Part shown: positions 26,175 through 35,356 of the stretch, one piece after another | Numbering within the stretch: position 1 is the stretch's first letter | How the letters are laid out: every line of letters starts with the position of its first letter | Assembly (NCBI GenBank): GCA_937124545.1 | Contig: CAKZKU010000031.1 | Coordinates: 1-64,000, forward strand | Length of the DNA: 64,000 nt | DNA from: an uncultured Microbacteriaceae bacterium | Lineage (GTDB): Bacteria > Actinomycetota > Actinomycetes > Actinomycetales > Microbacteriaceae | Direction: 5' to 3' | Translations under genes and position numbers: made by a program | Notes under the pieces: model-generated | The model's database searches: none | Seen by the model: the letters and a program-made list of their open reading frames with translations, nothing else | Told to the model about the DNA's origin: nothing

Positions 26175-28190
26175 ATGAGCACTCAGCTCGAGAGCCCCGC
26201 AATCGCCTCTGAGCACGTCGAGGCACACGACCTAACAGTGGACGTAGCGCAGCTGGGCGCTCAGGTCCTGGGCCAGTGGGCCGACATCCGGTCTGCTGCC
26301 AGAAAGCTGTGTGAAGACCCGGCGCTCTGGAAGATCGAGGGCCAGCCCATGGCTGAGCACCGCGAAAGGGTTTTGAGTCAGCTGGGCGTGCTCGTTGACG
26401 CAGGGGGCGTGTTGTTATCGTTCCCCGAATCGGTAGGCGGCAAGAACAACCCCGGCGGCAATATCGCCAACTTTGAGCAACTCGTGCTGGCTGACCCGTC
26501 CTTGCAAATTAAGTCGGGAGTCCAGTGGGGCCTCTTCGGCGCAGCGGTCACACACCTTGGCACTGACAAACACCACAAGCAGTGGTTGCCGGGCATCATG
26601 TCTCTGGAGACACCGGGCTGCTTCGCGATGACCGAAACTGGTCACGGTTCGGACGTTGCCTCGATCGCCACCACGGCTACCTACGACCAGGAGAGCGGTG
26701 ACTTCATCCTTCACACCCCGCATCGCGGAGCATGGAAGGACTACATCGGTAACGCTGCGCTCCACGGCAAAGCTGCCGTGGTCTTTGCACAGCTCATCGT
26801 GGCGGGAGAAAACCACGGCGTTCACGCCCTCTACGTTCCGCTGCGCGATGACAACGGTTTCTTGGAGGGAATTGGCGGGGAAGATGACGGTCCCAAAGGT
26901 GGATTAAACGGTATTGACAACGGGCGCCTGCACTTCACCCACGTGCGCGTGCCCCGCGAAAACCTATTAGATCGCTACGGCAGTGTGGACGAGTCCGGGG
27001 TGTACTCCTCGCCGATCGAGAGTCGCGGGCGCCGATTCTTCACAATGCTCGGCACCCTCGTTCAAGGTCGTGTTTCGTTGGTTGGGGCGAGCGTCGTGGC
27101 TTCCCAGCTCGCGTCCACAGTGGCCATTCGATACGGGTTGGTGCGCCGTCAGTTCCCGATTCCTGGCTCAGACGAGGAGCAGGTGTTGATGGACTACCAG
27201 ACCCACCAGCGACGCCTGGTTCCTCACCTTGCCAACACCTACGCGATGGGCTTCGCCCAAGACGAGCTTTTGGAGTTGTTCCACGATGTCTTCATCGGGA
27301 ATAAAGATTCCGAAGAAGAACGCCAAGACCTCGAAACCCTCGCTGCCGCGCTCAAGCCCTATGCCACCTGGTCGGCACTGGATAATCTGCAGGCCGGTCG
27401 AGAAGCGTGTGGTGGGCAAGGTTTCCTCTCCGAAAACCGCTTGGCCAGCCTCCGGGCTGATTTGGATGTGTACGCAACTTTTGAAGGTGACAACACTGTT
27501 CTGTTGCAGCTGGTGGCGAAGCGTCTGCTTGGCGATTACGCCAAAGCATTCAAAGCAGGAGGGCTTGGCAGCATGGCCAGCTATGTGGCCGATCATGTGG
27601 GTGAGGCCACCATCAACCGCTCGGGGCTGCGCCGGTTAGCCCAGCGAGTTGCCGACTTTGGTTCCACCGCCCGCTCGATTGGGTATGTCCGATCGACCGC
27701 CTCACAACGACAATTGCTGACCGACCGGGTGGAAACCATGGTGGGTGCGTTAGCCGATGAGCTGCGCCCTGCGTCGAAAATGGAGCCAGCTGAAGCTGCA
27801 GCGTTGATGAATAAACACCAAAGTGCGCTGATTGACGCGGCGTGGGCCCACGCGGAACTCGTCGTGTGGGAGGCCTTTACCCGCGCTGTTGTGGCGATGC
27901 CGGAAGGCGATACAAAGCAGGTCATGCGCTGGCTTCGAGACCTTCACGGGTTCATGCTGATCGAGCGCCACCGCGATTGGTACCTGATGAACGGTCGACT
28001 CAGCGTTCACCGAGCAGAAGCAATCACCGATTACATCAACAACCGTTTGTTGCCGCGTCTGCGTCCGCACCTGGGCGACCTGGTTTCCGGGCTGGGGCTG
28101 AGTGACGCCCACGTTCGCGCCCCCATTGTTCTGGGTGAAGAACACGAACGGCAAGAGCAGGCCCGAGCGCACGAATCAACCCTCGGCTAA
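26175..28190 (+). CDS. acyl-CoA oxidase/dehydrogenase-family flavoprotein
   Basis: The 671-aa length and the motifs CFAMTETGHGSDVASIATTATYD and YATFEGDNTVLLQ match acyl-CoA oxidases of the peroxisomal type better than the ~380-aa dehydrogenases. It would oxidise acyl-CoA to enoyl-CoA, passing electrons to oxygen if it is a true oxidase. GAAGGAG lies about 8 nt before the ATG. No other beta-oxidation gene is nearby. Oxidase versus dehydrogenase activity needs the glutamate and oxygen-channel residues checked. Confidence 0.8.
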   Translation: MSTQLESPAIASEHVEAHDLTVDVAQLGAQVLGQWADIRSAARKLCEDPALWKIEGQPMAEHRERVLSQLGVLVDAGGVLLSFPESVGGKNNPGGNIANFEQLVLADPSLQIKSGVQWGLFGAAVTHLGTDKHHKQWLPGIMSLETPGCFAMTETGHGSDVASIATTATYDQESGDFILHTPHRGAWKDYIGNAALHGKAAVVFAQLIVAGENHGVHALYVPLRDDNGFLEGIGGEDDGPKGGLNGIDNGRLHFTHVRVPRENLLDRYGSVDESGVYSSPIESRGRRFFTMLGTLVQGRVSLVGASVVASQLASTVAIRYGLVRRQFPIPGSDEEQVLMDYQTHQRRLVPHLANTYAMGFAQDELLELFHDVFIGNKDSEEERQDLETLAAALKPYATWSALDNLQAGREACGGQGFLSENRLASLRADLDVYATFEGDNTVLLQLVAKRLLGDYAKAFKAGGLGSMASYVADHVGEATINRSGLRRLAQRVADFGSTARSIGYVRSTASQRQLLTDRVETMVGALADELRPASKMEPAEAAALMNKHQSALIDAAWAHAELVVWEAFTRAVVAMPEGDTKQVMRWLRDLHGFMLIERHRDWYLMNGRLSVHRAEAITDYINNRLLPRLRPHLGDLVSGLGLSDAHVRAPIVLGEEHERQEQARAHESTLG

Positions 28191-28197
28191 GACAGCG

Positions 28198-28662
28198 ATG
28201 AAACCCTCGATCGCCTGGGCGCTGGTTGGCATGCAGTTTGGTGCGATCGCTGCTCTGGTGGTGTTTCCCGCAGGAACCTGGTGGGACCGAGGCGTCACCT
28301 CCGGCACGGTAGCGGCAATTTTGCTGGCCGCGGGTCTTGTGTTGGTGGCGCTCTCCGGTCAGCGGCTGGGGCGCTCGCTGACACCGTCACCAATTCCGCG
28401 CGAGGACGCAACACTGGTGACCACCGGGGTGTATTCGCGCGTTCGCCATCCGATTTACACCGGATTGTTGGTAGCGGCAGCCGGCGGTGTGGTGTGGGGC
28501 GCATCTCTTGCTCACCTCGTTGCCTGGTTGTTCCTCTTTGCTGTTTTGTCGGCAAAAGTTGCGGGCGAAGAGAGCTTGTTGCGCGAGAAGTTTGAGGATT
28601 ATGGCTCGTACGTTTCGCGAACCGGACGTTTCTTCCCGAAGTTTCCCGCGCAGACCCGCTAA
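28198..28662 (+). CDS. isoprenylcysteine carboxyl methyltransferase/PEMT-like membrane methyltransferase
   Basis: The 154-aa integral membrane protein has about four helices and the C-terminal signature GVYSRVRHPIYTG plus EESLLREKFEDYGSY, typical of ICMT/PEMT-like SAM methyltransferases. The bacterial substrate is unknown. I use ATG 28198, 7 nt after the acyl-CoA oxidase stop; the ORF track start at 28102 lies inside that gene. It is probably translated by coupling, as no Shine-Dalgarno sequence is seen. Confidence 0.75.
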   Translation: MKPSIAWALVGMQFGAIAALVVFPAGTWWDRGVTSGTVAAILLAAGLVLVALSGQRLGRSLTPSPIPREDATLVTTGVYSRVRHPIYTGLLVAAAGGVVWGASLAHLVAWLFLFAVLSAKVAGEESLLREKFEDYGSYVSRTGRFFPKFPAQTR

Positions 28663-28794
28663 CAGCAATCGGCCGAACAAGACGGCCCCGGAGGTTGGCG
28701 TTCTCTCAGCCAAAACACCCGGCTCTGCTAGTGTTGCGATGCTTATCCTCCGCGTCTTGGCAGAGGACACCACACATATTTTGAAGGCGAAGTC

Positions 28795-29964
28795 ATGATT
28801 GTTGGAGTGCTGAAAGAGCCGATTGCTGGCGAAAACAGAGTGGCCGCAACACCGGAATCGGTGAAGCAACTTGTGGGCGAAGGCCTCAAGGTCACGGTCC
28901 AAAAGGGAGCTGGCGTTGCTGCCGGTTATCCCGATGACGCGTACAAGGATGCGGGCGCAACAATCGCTGCGACTGTGGACCCGGCGAAACTCGATGTCCT
29001 TGCTCACGTCCGCCCTTTGGCCCCGGCAACCATCAAGAAGTTGAAAAAGGGCGCTATCACGATGGGGCTTGCCTCCCCCGCTTCAGAGACGGCTGCCGTC
29101 AAAGCACTGAAGGCTCAAAAAGTTACGTCCTTCGCGCTGGAGCTCGTTCCCCGAATTTCTCGTGCCCAGTCGATGGACGCTCTCACCTCCCAAGCACTGG
29201 TGGCCGGTTACCGCTGTGTCATGGAGGCGGCAATTCGCTTGCCCCGATTCTTCCCTCTCTACATGACTGCGGCAGGCACAGTCCCGCCCGCTACAGTCCT
29301 CGTCCTCGGTGCCGGTGTCGCAGGGCTTCAAGCCATTGCCACTGCCAAGCGTTTGGGCGCGAAAGTCAACGCTTACGACGTTCGTTCCGCATCCGCTGAT
29401 GAAGTTCGTTCGATGGGAGGAACATTCATCGAGCTGGATCTGGATGTGGCCGCTGATGGGGCGGGTGGATACGCCAAAGAGTTGGCTGCAGACCGTGTGA
29501 AGCGTCAGCAAGAGCTCCTCACCCCGTATGTCACAGCGGCGGATGTCATCATCACCACCGCTGCCATTCCTGGTCGTCCTGCTCCGCGTCTCATTACCGC
29601 GAAGATGATGAAAGACATGAAGCCCGGGTCGGTGGTCATCGACCTCGCCGCGGAAACTGGCGGAAACGTTGAGGGCTCGAAGCCCGGTTCCGATGTCTCG
29701 GTCACCGTGGGCAAGTCCGGCGGGAAGGTCACCTTGGTGGGAATGAAAGATGTCCCCTCAGCCATGGCTTTCGATGCATCGCGGTTGTATGCAAAAAACG
29801 TGTCCAACCTGCTGACTCTGATGACGAAAGACAAAAAGGTTTCTCCTGATTTTGAGGACGAAGTTGTCGCCGGTGCGTGTCTGACCCACGACGGGGAGGT
29901 TCGTCACGAGCCGACCGCCGAGGCGTTGGCCAAACCCGCAACCACAAAGAAAGGCACAAAGTAA
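28795..29964 (+). CDS. pntA: NAD(P) transhydrogenase alpha subunit, soluble part
   Basis: The 389-aa protein holds the NAD-binding domain I: it starts MIVGVLKEPIAGENRVAATP, has the Gln-Ser loop RISRAQSMDALTSQ, and the Rossmann VLVLGAGVAGLQA at about 170. The membrane helices are in a separate gene, so alpha is split as in many actinobacteria. Together with the next two genes it would use the proton gradient to move hydride from NADH to NADP. Confidence 0.93.
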   Translation: MIVGVLKEPIAGENRVAATPESVKQLVGEGLKVTVQKGAGVAAGYPDDAYKDAGATIAATVDPAKLDVLAHVRPLAPATIKKLKKGAITMGLASPASETAAVKALKAQKVTSFALELVPRISRAQSMDALTSQALVAGYRCVMEAAIRLPRFFPLYMTAAGTVPPATVLVLGAGVAGLQAIATAKRLGAKVNAYDVRSASADEVRSMGGTFIELDLDVAADGAGGYAKELAADRVKRQQELLTPYVTAADVIITTAAIPGRPAPRLITAKMMKDMKPGSVVIDLAAETGGNVEGSKPGSDVSVTVGKSGGKVTLVGMKDVPSAMAFDASRLYAKNVSNLLTLMTKDKKVSPDFEDEVVAGACLTHDGEVRHEPTAEALAKPATTKKGTK

Positions 29965-30269
29965 TGGAATCCATTGAGCTGTTGACCTACTTTGTCCTGG
30001 CGGTGTTCGTCGGGTTCGAAGTGGTCTCAAAAGTGTCGAGCACGCTGCACACCCCTCTGATGTCCGGCGCAAACGCCATTCACGGCATCATCCTGGTCGG
30101 TGCAGTTGTGGTGGCGGGTCACGCTGACTCCACCTGGAAGCTCATCCTGGCCTTGCTGGCGGTGCTTCTCGCCACGGTCAACCTGGTGGGTGGCTTTGTG
30201 GTGACAGACCGGATGTTGGAAATGTTCGGTGGCAATAAGAAGAAGAGCTCGGAAGGGGCTGCCTCATGA
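29964..30269 (+). CDS. pntAb: NAD(P) transhydrogenase alpha subunit, membrane part
   Basis: The 101-aa protein has three to four helices, with FVGFEVVSKVSSTLHTPLMSG and GGFVVTDRMLEMF matching the C-terminal membrane domain of PntA. The ORF track start at 29877 is too early; ATG 29964 overlaps the previous TAA by one base (TAATG). It is coupled to pntB through an ATGA overlap. Confidence 0.92.
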   Translation: MESIELLTYFVLAVFVGFEVVSKVSSTLHTPLMSGANAIHGIILVGAVVVAGHADSTWKLILALLAVLLATVNLVGGFVVTDRMLEMFGGNKKKSSEGAAS

Positions 30270-31639
30270 GTATCCTCACCCAAGAAGTCGAAGCACTTCT
30301 TTATCTGTTTGCCGCAGTCTGCTTCATCCTGGCGTTGCGCGGCCTCTCGTCGCCGAAGTCTGCGCGTCGGGGAAACCTTCTCGGTGCTCTCGGAGCGCTG
30401 GTTGGTGTTGTCACGGTCTTCCTGGCTGAGGAACTCAGCAACGTTGCCTGGATCCTCATCGTTATTGCCGTAGGTTCAATCATTTCTGTTCCTGCTTCGC
30501 GCATGGTCCAGATGACTCAAATGCCCCAACTTGTAGCACTGTTCAACGGTGTGGGTGGTGGAGCAGCGGCGGTTGTGGCGTTCCTCGAGCTGAGTGCGGC
30601 TGACACACTGGGCTTCCTCATCGCTGTGGCCTTCACCATTTTCGTGGGAAGCGTCTCGTTCTCTGGTTCGGTGATCACCTTCGCCAAGCTGCAGGAGTTG
30701 ATGACCACTCGCCCCGTGATGTTCAAGGGCCAGCCCGCGGTAATGGTGGTGCTGACCCTGGTGTCCCTGGTGGGTGCCGTGTGGTTGGTGCTGGATGGCA
30801 GCTTCCTCTTGGGCACGGCCCTCATGGCCGTCGGTCTGATCATGGGTGTTCTGGTTGTTCTCCCCGTTGGTGGAGCCGATGTTCCCATCGTCATTTCGCT
30901 GCTGAACGCTATGACCGGTCTCGCCGTGGCGGCCTCCGGTCTGGTCCTTGGCAACACCCTGTTGCTGGTGGCGGGAACGCTGGTGGGTGCTTCGGGAACA
31001 CTGTTGACCAGGGCTATGGCCAGCGCCATGGGCCGAAGCGTCAGCAACACGATCTTCGGCGCCTTCAAGGGTGGTTCCACCGCCGGCTCGACCGAGGTTT
31101 CTGATCGCCCGGTGAAGTCCGGTTCTGCGGAAGACGTTGCGATTCTCCTCGGCTACGCACAGCGTGTCATTGTTGTTCCTGGTTACGGCCTCGCCGTTGC
31201 TCAGGCTCAGCACACCATGTATGAATTGGCTAAGGCTCTCGAGGACAAGGGCATCGACGTGGTGTTTGGTATTCACCCGGTGGCCGGTCGTATGCCCGGG
31301 CACATGAACGTTTTGCTCGCAGAAGCGAATGTTCCCTACGAGGTTCTCCAGGAAATGGACGAAGTGAACCCCCAGTTCAAGACGGCTGATGTCTGTCTCG
31401 TGGTGGGCGCGAACGACGTGGTCAACCCAGCGGCAAAGACCACCGCGGGATCGCCGATTTATGGCATGCCCATCTTGGATGCGGGTGAAGCAAAGCAGGT
31501 TGTGTTCTTGAAGCGCTCGATGCGTCCAGGATTCGCGGGTATCGAAAATGACCTGCTCTACGAACCCAACACCACATTGCTTTTCGGTGACGCTAAGGAC
31601 AGCCTGTCGAAGGTGCTCGGCGCCGTCAAAGCCCTGTAG
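30266..31639 (+). CDS. pntB: NAD(P) transhydrogenase beta subunit
   Basis: This 457-aa subunit has an N-terminal half of membrane helices and a C-terminal NADP-binding domain III with VIVVPGYGLAVAQAQH and the later GANDVVNPAA segment. It completes the three-gene transhydrogenase. The 393-aa ORF opposite (30476-31657) is a shadow of its codon bias. Confidence 0.95.
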   Translation: MSILTQEVEALLYLFAAVCFILALRGLSSPKSARRGNLLGALGALVGVVTVFLAEELSNVAWILIVIAVGSIISVPASRMVQMTQMPQLVALFNGVGGGAAAVVAFLELSAADTLGFLIAVAFTIFVGSVSFSGSVITFAKLQELMTTRPVMFKGQPAVMVVLTLVSLVGAVWLVLDGSFLLGTALMAVGLIMGVLVVLPVGGADVPIVISLLNAMTGLAVAASGLVLGNTLLLVAGTLVGASGTLLTRAMASAMGRSVSNTIFGAFKGGSTAGSTEVSDRPVKSGSAEDVAILLGYAQRVIVVPGYGLAVAQAQHTMYELAKALEDKGIDVVFGIHPVAGRMPGHMNVLLAEANVPYEVLQEMDEVNPQFKTADVCLVVGANDVVNPAAKTTAGSPIYGMPILDAGEAKQVVFLKRSMRPGFAGIENDLLYEPNTTLLFGDAKDSLSKVLGAVKAL

Positions 31640-31650
31640 GAAGAGCCACC

Positions 31651-31947
31651 ATGGCACTGTTCGCGGTGATCTATCGCTATAGCGATGACACCGCGAGCCT
31701 TGATGAGCACCGCCCGGCCCACCGCGAGTACATTCGCTCGCGGGTGGGCAACGGTGTCGTGGCTAGCGGACCAATGACAACCTCCGAAGGGCCCGGCGCA
31801 CTGATTGTGTGCACCGGGGAAGACGAGGCTGAGGTGCGTTCCATGCTGGATGCGGACCCTTTCTGGGGGCGAGGGCTCATTACTGCTCGAGAGATCGCTC
31901 CGTGGAACTTGGTGATGGGCTCCATCGGACTGGAGAAAGACGATTAG
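31651..31947 (+). CDS. YciI-family protein
   Basis: The 98-aa ferredoxin-like alpha/beta protein starts FAVIYRYSDD and has the conserved RPAHREYI (His) and the DPF segment in MLDADPFWG, as in YciI proteins. Members are small, often dimeric enzymes of uncertain role. AGGAAGAG precedes the ATG, 11 nt after pntB. Its TAG stop overlaps the proposed ATT start of the SDR gene. Confidence 0.82.
   Translation: MALFAVIYRYSDDTASLDEHRPAHREYIRSRVGNGVVASGPMTTSEGPGALIVCTGEDEAEVRSMLDADPFWGRGLITAREIAPWNLVMGSIGLEKDD
31932..31947 (+). promoter_or_regulatory. Shine-Dalgarno and ATT start overlapping a stop codon
   Basis: GGAG (31932-31935) is followed by 7 nt and then ATT (31943-31945). The YciI stop TAG (31945-31947) shares the last T, giving ATTAG. 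No ATG, GTG, TTG or CTG exists in this frame between the upstream in-frame TGA (31913) and the SDR glycine motif. Confidence 0.6.
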
Positions 31948-32725
31948 CACCCCTGCGGGCCGCGCGATTGTTACGGGGGCAAGTTCAGGAATCGGCGCTG
32001 CCTGCGTGAAAGCTTTGCGGGCCGCATCGTGGGAGGTGGTTGCTGTTGCACGCCGGGCCGATCGACTGGACGCTGTGGCGGCCGAAACCGGGTGTGACAC
32101 CTTTGTCGCCGATGTGACACAGCAGGCTGACGTCGAAGCTTTGGTCTCCTACACGGAAACCCTCGGAGCGGTGGACGCGCTGATCAATGTCGCGGGCGGT
32201 GCACTGGGGGTGGACTTTGTCGCGGAAGCTGACTCTGATGACTGGTCGACCATGATGGAGCTGAACGTGGTGAGCGTTCAGCGCATGGTCAAGGCATTTC
32301 TCCCCGCTTTGCGTGCGGCTAGTTCCACACGGGGCGTGGCAGACATCGTGACAATTTCCTCAACGGCAGCCTTCATCAGTTATGAGGGGGGCGGCGGCTA
32401 CAACGCGGCGAAAGCCGGTGTGCATGCGGCCCTCGGTGCGTTGCGCCTGGAGCTCGCCGGAGAGCCGATCCGGGTGGTCGAGGTTGCGCCGGGAATGGTG
32501 AAGACCGAGGAGTTCGCGCTGAACCGACTGGGGGGTGACGCCCAGAAAGCGGAGGCTTTGTACGAGGGAGTTGAGGCTCCTCTCACCGCTGAGAATGTTG
32601 CTGACGTTGTGGCCTACGCCCTGCACAGCCCTCCCCACGTGAACCTTGATGTGATTCAGATGAAGCCGGTTGCGCAGGCCGCACAATACAAGCTCCACCG
32701 CGGCCCGCTTGCTCCGAAACTCTGA
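31943..32725 (+). CDS. short-chain dehydrogenase/reductase, probable ATT start
   Basis: The 260-aa SDR reads ISTPAGRAIVTGASSGIG from an ATT codon, which gives the normal NAD(P) motif TGASSGIG at residues 11-18. Later it has NVAGG and the catalytic SSTAAF...YNAAK (Ser, Tyr, Lys). The ORF track start (GTG 32006) would delete the cofactor motif. A Shine-Dalgarno sequence lies 7 nt before ATT and the start overlaps the YciI stop, so coupled initiation is plausible. The substrate is unknown; YdfG-like serine dehydrogenases are relatives. Confidence 0.78.
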   Translation: MSTPAGRAIVTGASSGIGAACVKALRAASWEVVAVARRADRLDAVAAETGCDTFVADVTQQADVEALVSYTETLGAVDALINVAGGALGVDFVAEADSDDWSTMMELNVVSVQRMVKAFLPALRAASSTRGVADIVTISSTAAFISYEGGGGYNAAKAGVHAALGALRLELAGEPIRVVEVAPGMVKTEEFALNRLGGDAQKAEALYEGVEAPLTAENVADVVAYALHSPPHVNLDVIQMKPVAQAAQYKLHRGPLAPKL

Positions 32726-32758
32726 GGGCCTCCCATCGCCGAGCGCTAGAGTTGGCAA

Positions 32759-33604
32759 GTGATTAGGCGCCTCGTTGAAGTGTCCCGGCCGGTGCTCTGG
32801 GTCAACACCATCGGCACCACCGTTATTGCTATGTGGCTCGCGGGCGAGCTCTGGACCTGGTCCATCGTTCCGATTCTGTTGTGGGTGAGTTTTCCGTTCA
32901 ACCTGCTGATTTATGGCATCAACGATATTTACGACCAAGACACCGATTCCGACAACGACCGCAAGGGTGGTTACGGCGGGGCAAAAATCAAGCCTCATGA
33001 GACTGCCATGATCGGCTGGGGCGTCATCCTCACCAACGTTCCCTTTTTTGTGTACTTCGCGATCACGCTCCCCTGGGAAGCAGTTGCTTGGATGGGCGCT
33101 TATGCGTTTTCGTTCTGGCAGTACTCGGCCACCCCGCTGCGCTTCAAAGGGCGACCGATTCTTGATTCGGTGTCGAACGCCGATTACGCATTCCCCCTGG
33201 TCTTTGTGCCCTTTGCCCTTGGGGGGTCTCCCGTCTGGGCGGCCGCCATTGGTTTGATGGCGTGGTCATTGGCCAAGCACGTCTATGACGCCATTCAAGA
33301 TATTGACGAGGATGCCTCGGCAGGAATCATTACGACGGCCGTGAAGTTTGGCATCAAGGGCTCGCTGGTGTGGTCCGGATTCTGGTGGGTCGTCTCCACG
33401 GTCCTGTTTGCTCTGGTAAACCTCCCCCTTGCCGCTGTCAACGCCGCGCTCGCTGGTGTTTTGGTCGTGGCACAGTGGCGTAACCCGACCATCGCCACCG
33501 CACGTCGGCTCTATCGCTACTCGGTGGCCTTCCCCTACGTAGCGGGAGCTGTGGCCGGTGTTCAGTTGGTCACTGGCCTCGTTCTCGGTGTGTATCCCGC
33601 CTGA
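32759..33604 (+). CDS. UbiA-family prenyltransferase (lycopene-elongase-like)
   Basis: The 281-aa membrane enzyme has about eight helices and the two Asp-rich motifs NDIYDQDTD (about 59-67) and DIDEDASAG (about 180-188) that bind prenyl diphosphate through Mg. Its neighbour is CrtI-like, which points to carotenoid or related isoprenoid chemistry such as C45/C50 lycopene elongation, but the other crt genes are absent here. The GTG start follows TAGAGT plus 6 nt. The stop overlaps the next ATG by one base. Confidence 0.78.
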   Translation: MIRRLVEVSRPVLWVNTIGTTVIAMWLAGELWTWSIVPILLWVSFPFNLLIYGINDIYDQDTDSDNDRKGGYGGAKIKPHETAMIGWGVILTNVPFFVYFAITLPWEAVAWMGAYAFSFWQYSATPLRFKGRPILDSVSNADYAFPLVFVPFALGGSPVWAAAIGLMAWSLAKHVYDAIQDIDEDASAGIITTAVKFGIKGSLVWSGFWWVVSTVLFALVNLPLAAVNAALAGVLVVAQWRNPTIATARRLYRYSVAFPYVAGAVAGVQLVTGLVLGVYPA

Positions 33605-35022
33605 TGACACAACGCATCACGGTTGTTGGCGGAGGCCTGGGAGGCCTCGCTACCGCTGCCATCATGGCGCGCGCCGGGCACACCGTCACGATTCTTGAGG
33701 GAAATGACTGGGTGGGTGGCAAAAGCCGACGTATTGAGATTGCCGGTCAACGCATTGACACCGGCCCCTCGCTTGTTACTTTCCCGGGCGTGTGGCAAGA
33801 GGTCTTGAACCGGTGGGATGAGCTGGGGGATGGGCCCTCTGCCGCTGACATAGCGGGGGTCACTTTGGAGCGGTTGCCCGAGGTGGGCCGCTACTACTTC
33901 CGGGGGCAGCAAGCCAACCTCCCGGTGGAAGAGGGACACGAATGGCATGAGGCCTGGCAAAGATTCGAGCGGGAGCACGGTGGGCTTGGTCCGGCGATCA
34001 CCACACTGTTGACTCACGATCCGTGGGACCCTGCGATTTTGTCCGCGGGGAAAGAATTGCTCTCCCGTTACGGAGTGCGGTTAACCACTGAGGGATACCT
34101 CAACGGGCTGCGTTGGATGCCCCAGGACCTGCGCGATGTGATCGCGATTCACACCTTGAACGCTGGAGTATCGCCGAATCAAACTCTTGCCCTGTACGCG
34201 ACGATGGCGGCCGTGATGGCCCATGACGGAGTTTTTGTGCCCCGAGGGGGTGTTTACGAAATTGCCGCGGGCCTAGAGAACTTGGCACGAGCTGCCGGCG
34301 TGAGCATTCACACGGGTGAGCACGTGGTCTCGGTCAAGAAAAATGAAGTAACCACCACGCAGGCCACCTATACCTCCGACTATGTGATCAGTGCTGTCGA
34401 TGGTGGAATTCTCGAGGGTCTTATGGGCAAGAAGTCTCGTCCACCCAAGAAGCTGTCGTGCTCGGGTGTGGCCATTTTTGGTGTTTTGGAACAGGAGCTA
34501 CCTGAAGAGATTGTTACCCACTCGGTGATGATGCCCGATCGACCCGATGAGCTTTTTGGTTCTCTTGCCTCCAGAAACAGGCCTCACGAGACCATGGCTT
34601 TTTTGAACTACTACCGCGCCGGAGAGATATACCCGAATGACCGGCCCGTGGCGGCACTGCTGTTGACCGCTCCTCCCGATGGCGAACAGTGTGACATCAC
34701 CGATGATTTTGTTCAGCGGGAATCCAGGCGCTTCTCGGATCTGTTGGGGCTAGAAAAATCCATCACCGACATGATGACCGACCATCAGATCCTGGACCCC
34801 GAGTATTTTGCGGGCTTCGGAGCCACTGGGGGTGCTCTATATGGCGCCCCGGCACCGTGGTGGCGGAGCGGACCGTTCCATTCACCCGCCTACAACAGCC
34901 CGAAGAACCCGTGGCTGTGGCGAGTAGGTTCCAGCGTGCACCCGGGTGGCGGAATCCCCGCAGTCCTCGGCGGCGTGCTCATCTCCACGAGACGGATGCT
35001 GGCGACGCTCGACAAGGGTTAG
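33604..35022 (+). CDS. CrtI-like FAD-dependent phytoene desaturase-family oxidoreductase
   Basis: The 472-aa flavoprotein has the N-terminal dinucleotide motif [12 protein letters not shown], the downstream GGKSRR, and the C-terminal carotenoid desaturase signature [17 protein letters not shown]. It would desaturate or isomerise a long isoprenoid at the membrane. It is translated with the UbiA gene (TGATG overlap). It is somewhat divergent, so classical phytoene desaturation is not certain. Confidence 0.8.
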   Translation: MTQRITVVGGGLGGLATAAIMARAGHTVTILEGNDWVGGKSRRIEIAGQRIDTGPSLVTFPGVWQEVLNRWDELGDGPSAADIAGVTLERLPEVGRYYFRGQQANLPVEEGHEWHEAWQRFEREHGGLGPAITTLLTHDPWDPAILSAGKELLSRYGVRLTTEGYLNGLRWMPQDLRDVIAIHTLNAGVSPNQTLALYATMAAVMAHDGVFVPRGGVYEIAAGLENLARAAGVSIHTGEHVVSVKKNEVTTTQATYTSDYVISAVDGGILEGLMGKKSRPPKKLSCSGVAIFGVLEQELPEEIVTHSVMMPDRPDELFGSLASRNRPHETMAFLNYYRAGEIYPNDRPVAALLLTAPPDGEQCDITDDFVQRESRRFSDLLGLEKSITDMMTDHQILDPEYFAGFGATGGALYGAPAPWWRSGPFHSPAYNSPKNPWLWRVGSSVHPGGGIPAVLGGVLISTRRMLATLDKG

Positions 35023-35041
35023 CCAGAGAAGTAAAGAAGAG

Positions 35042-35114
35042 TGGCTCCGACCGGCATCGATCCGGTGACCTTTCGATTTTCAGTCGAACGCTCTACCAAC
35101 TGAGCTACAGAGCC
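35042..35114 (-). tRNA. tRNA-Phe (GAA)
   Basis: The cloverleaf is complete: acceptor GGCTCTG/CGGAGCC with one G-T pair, D-arm GCTC/GAGC, anticodon loop CTGAAAA with GAA, and T-arm ACCGG/CCGGT. The CCA end is not encoded. It is the last of three tRNAs on this strand. Confidence 0.95.
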
Positions 35115-35127
35115 ATGCTGTGAAAGA

Positions 35128-35145
35128 GCCTCTCTTTCGAGAGGC
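35128..35145 (-). terminator. GAAA-loop hairpin between tRNA-Asp and tRNA-Phe
   Basis: GCCTCTC-GAAA-GAGAGGC on the minus strand makes a 7-bp stem with a GNRA loop, followed by the short T-rich TCTTTC. It may be a weak terminator that lowers tRNA-Phe output or a processing mark in the shared transcript. Confidence 0.4.
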
Positions 35146-35156
35146 CCTTAACAACG

Positions 35157-35230
35157 CGACCCTGACGGGACTTGAACCCGCGACCTCCGCCGTGACAGGG
35201 CGGCACGCTAACCAACTGCGCTACAGGGCC
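35157..35230 (-). tRNA. tRNA-Asp (GTC)
   Basis: Acceptor GGCCCTG/CAGGGTC, D-arm GCGC/GCGT, anticodon stem CCGCC/GGCGG with loop CTGTCAC (GTC), and discriminator G are present. CCA is not encoded. Confidence 0.95.
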
Positions 35231-35249
35231 TTGCTATTAAATTATATGG

Positions 35250-35322
35250 TGACCCCAACGGGATTCGAACCCGTGCTACCGCCGTGAAAGGGCGGCGTCC
35301 TAGGCCACTAAACGATGGGGCC
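35250..35322 (-). tRNA. tRNA-Glu (TTC)
   Basis: Acceptor GGCCCCA/TGGGGTC, anticodon stem CCGCC/GGCGG and loop CTTTCAC (TTC) are present, with discriminator A. CCA is encoded (35247-35249), unlike in the other two. It is the promoter-proximal tRNA. Its anticodon stem is identical to that of tRNA-Asp. Confidence 0.95.
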
Positions 35323-35356
35323 GAAGCCTACGCCGAAGCACAAGCAACAAGCCTCG

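Noticed and set aside
30476-31657. 393-aa minus-strand ORF opposite pntB
   Set aside because: It is rich in His, Gln and Asn, a typical shadow of a membrane protein gene, and has no recognisable domain.
32759-35022. Complete C50 carotenoid (decaprenoxanthin-type) cluster
   Set aside because: Only UbiA-like and CrtI-like genes are present; crtE, crtB and cyclase genes are missing from the window.
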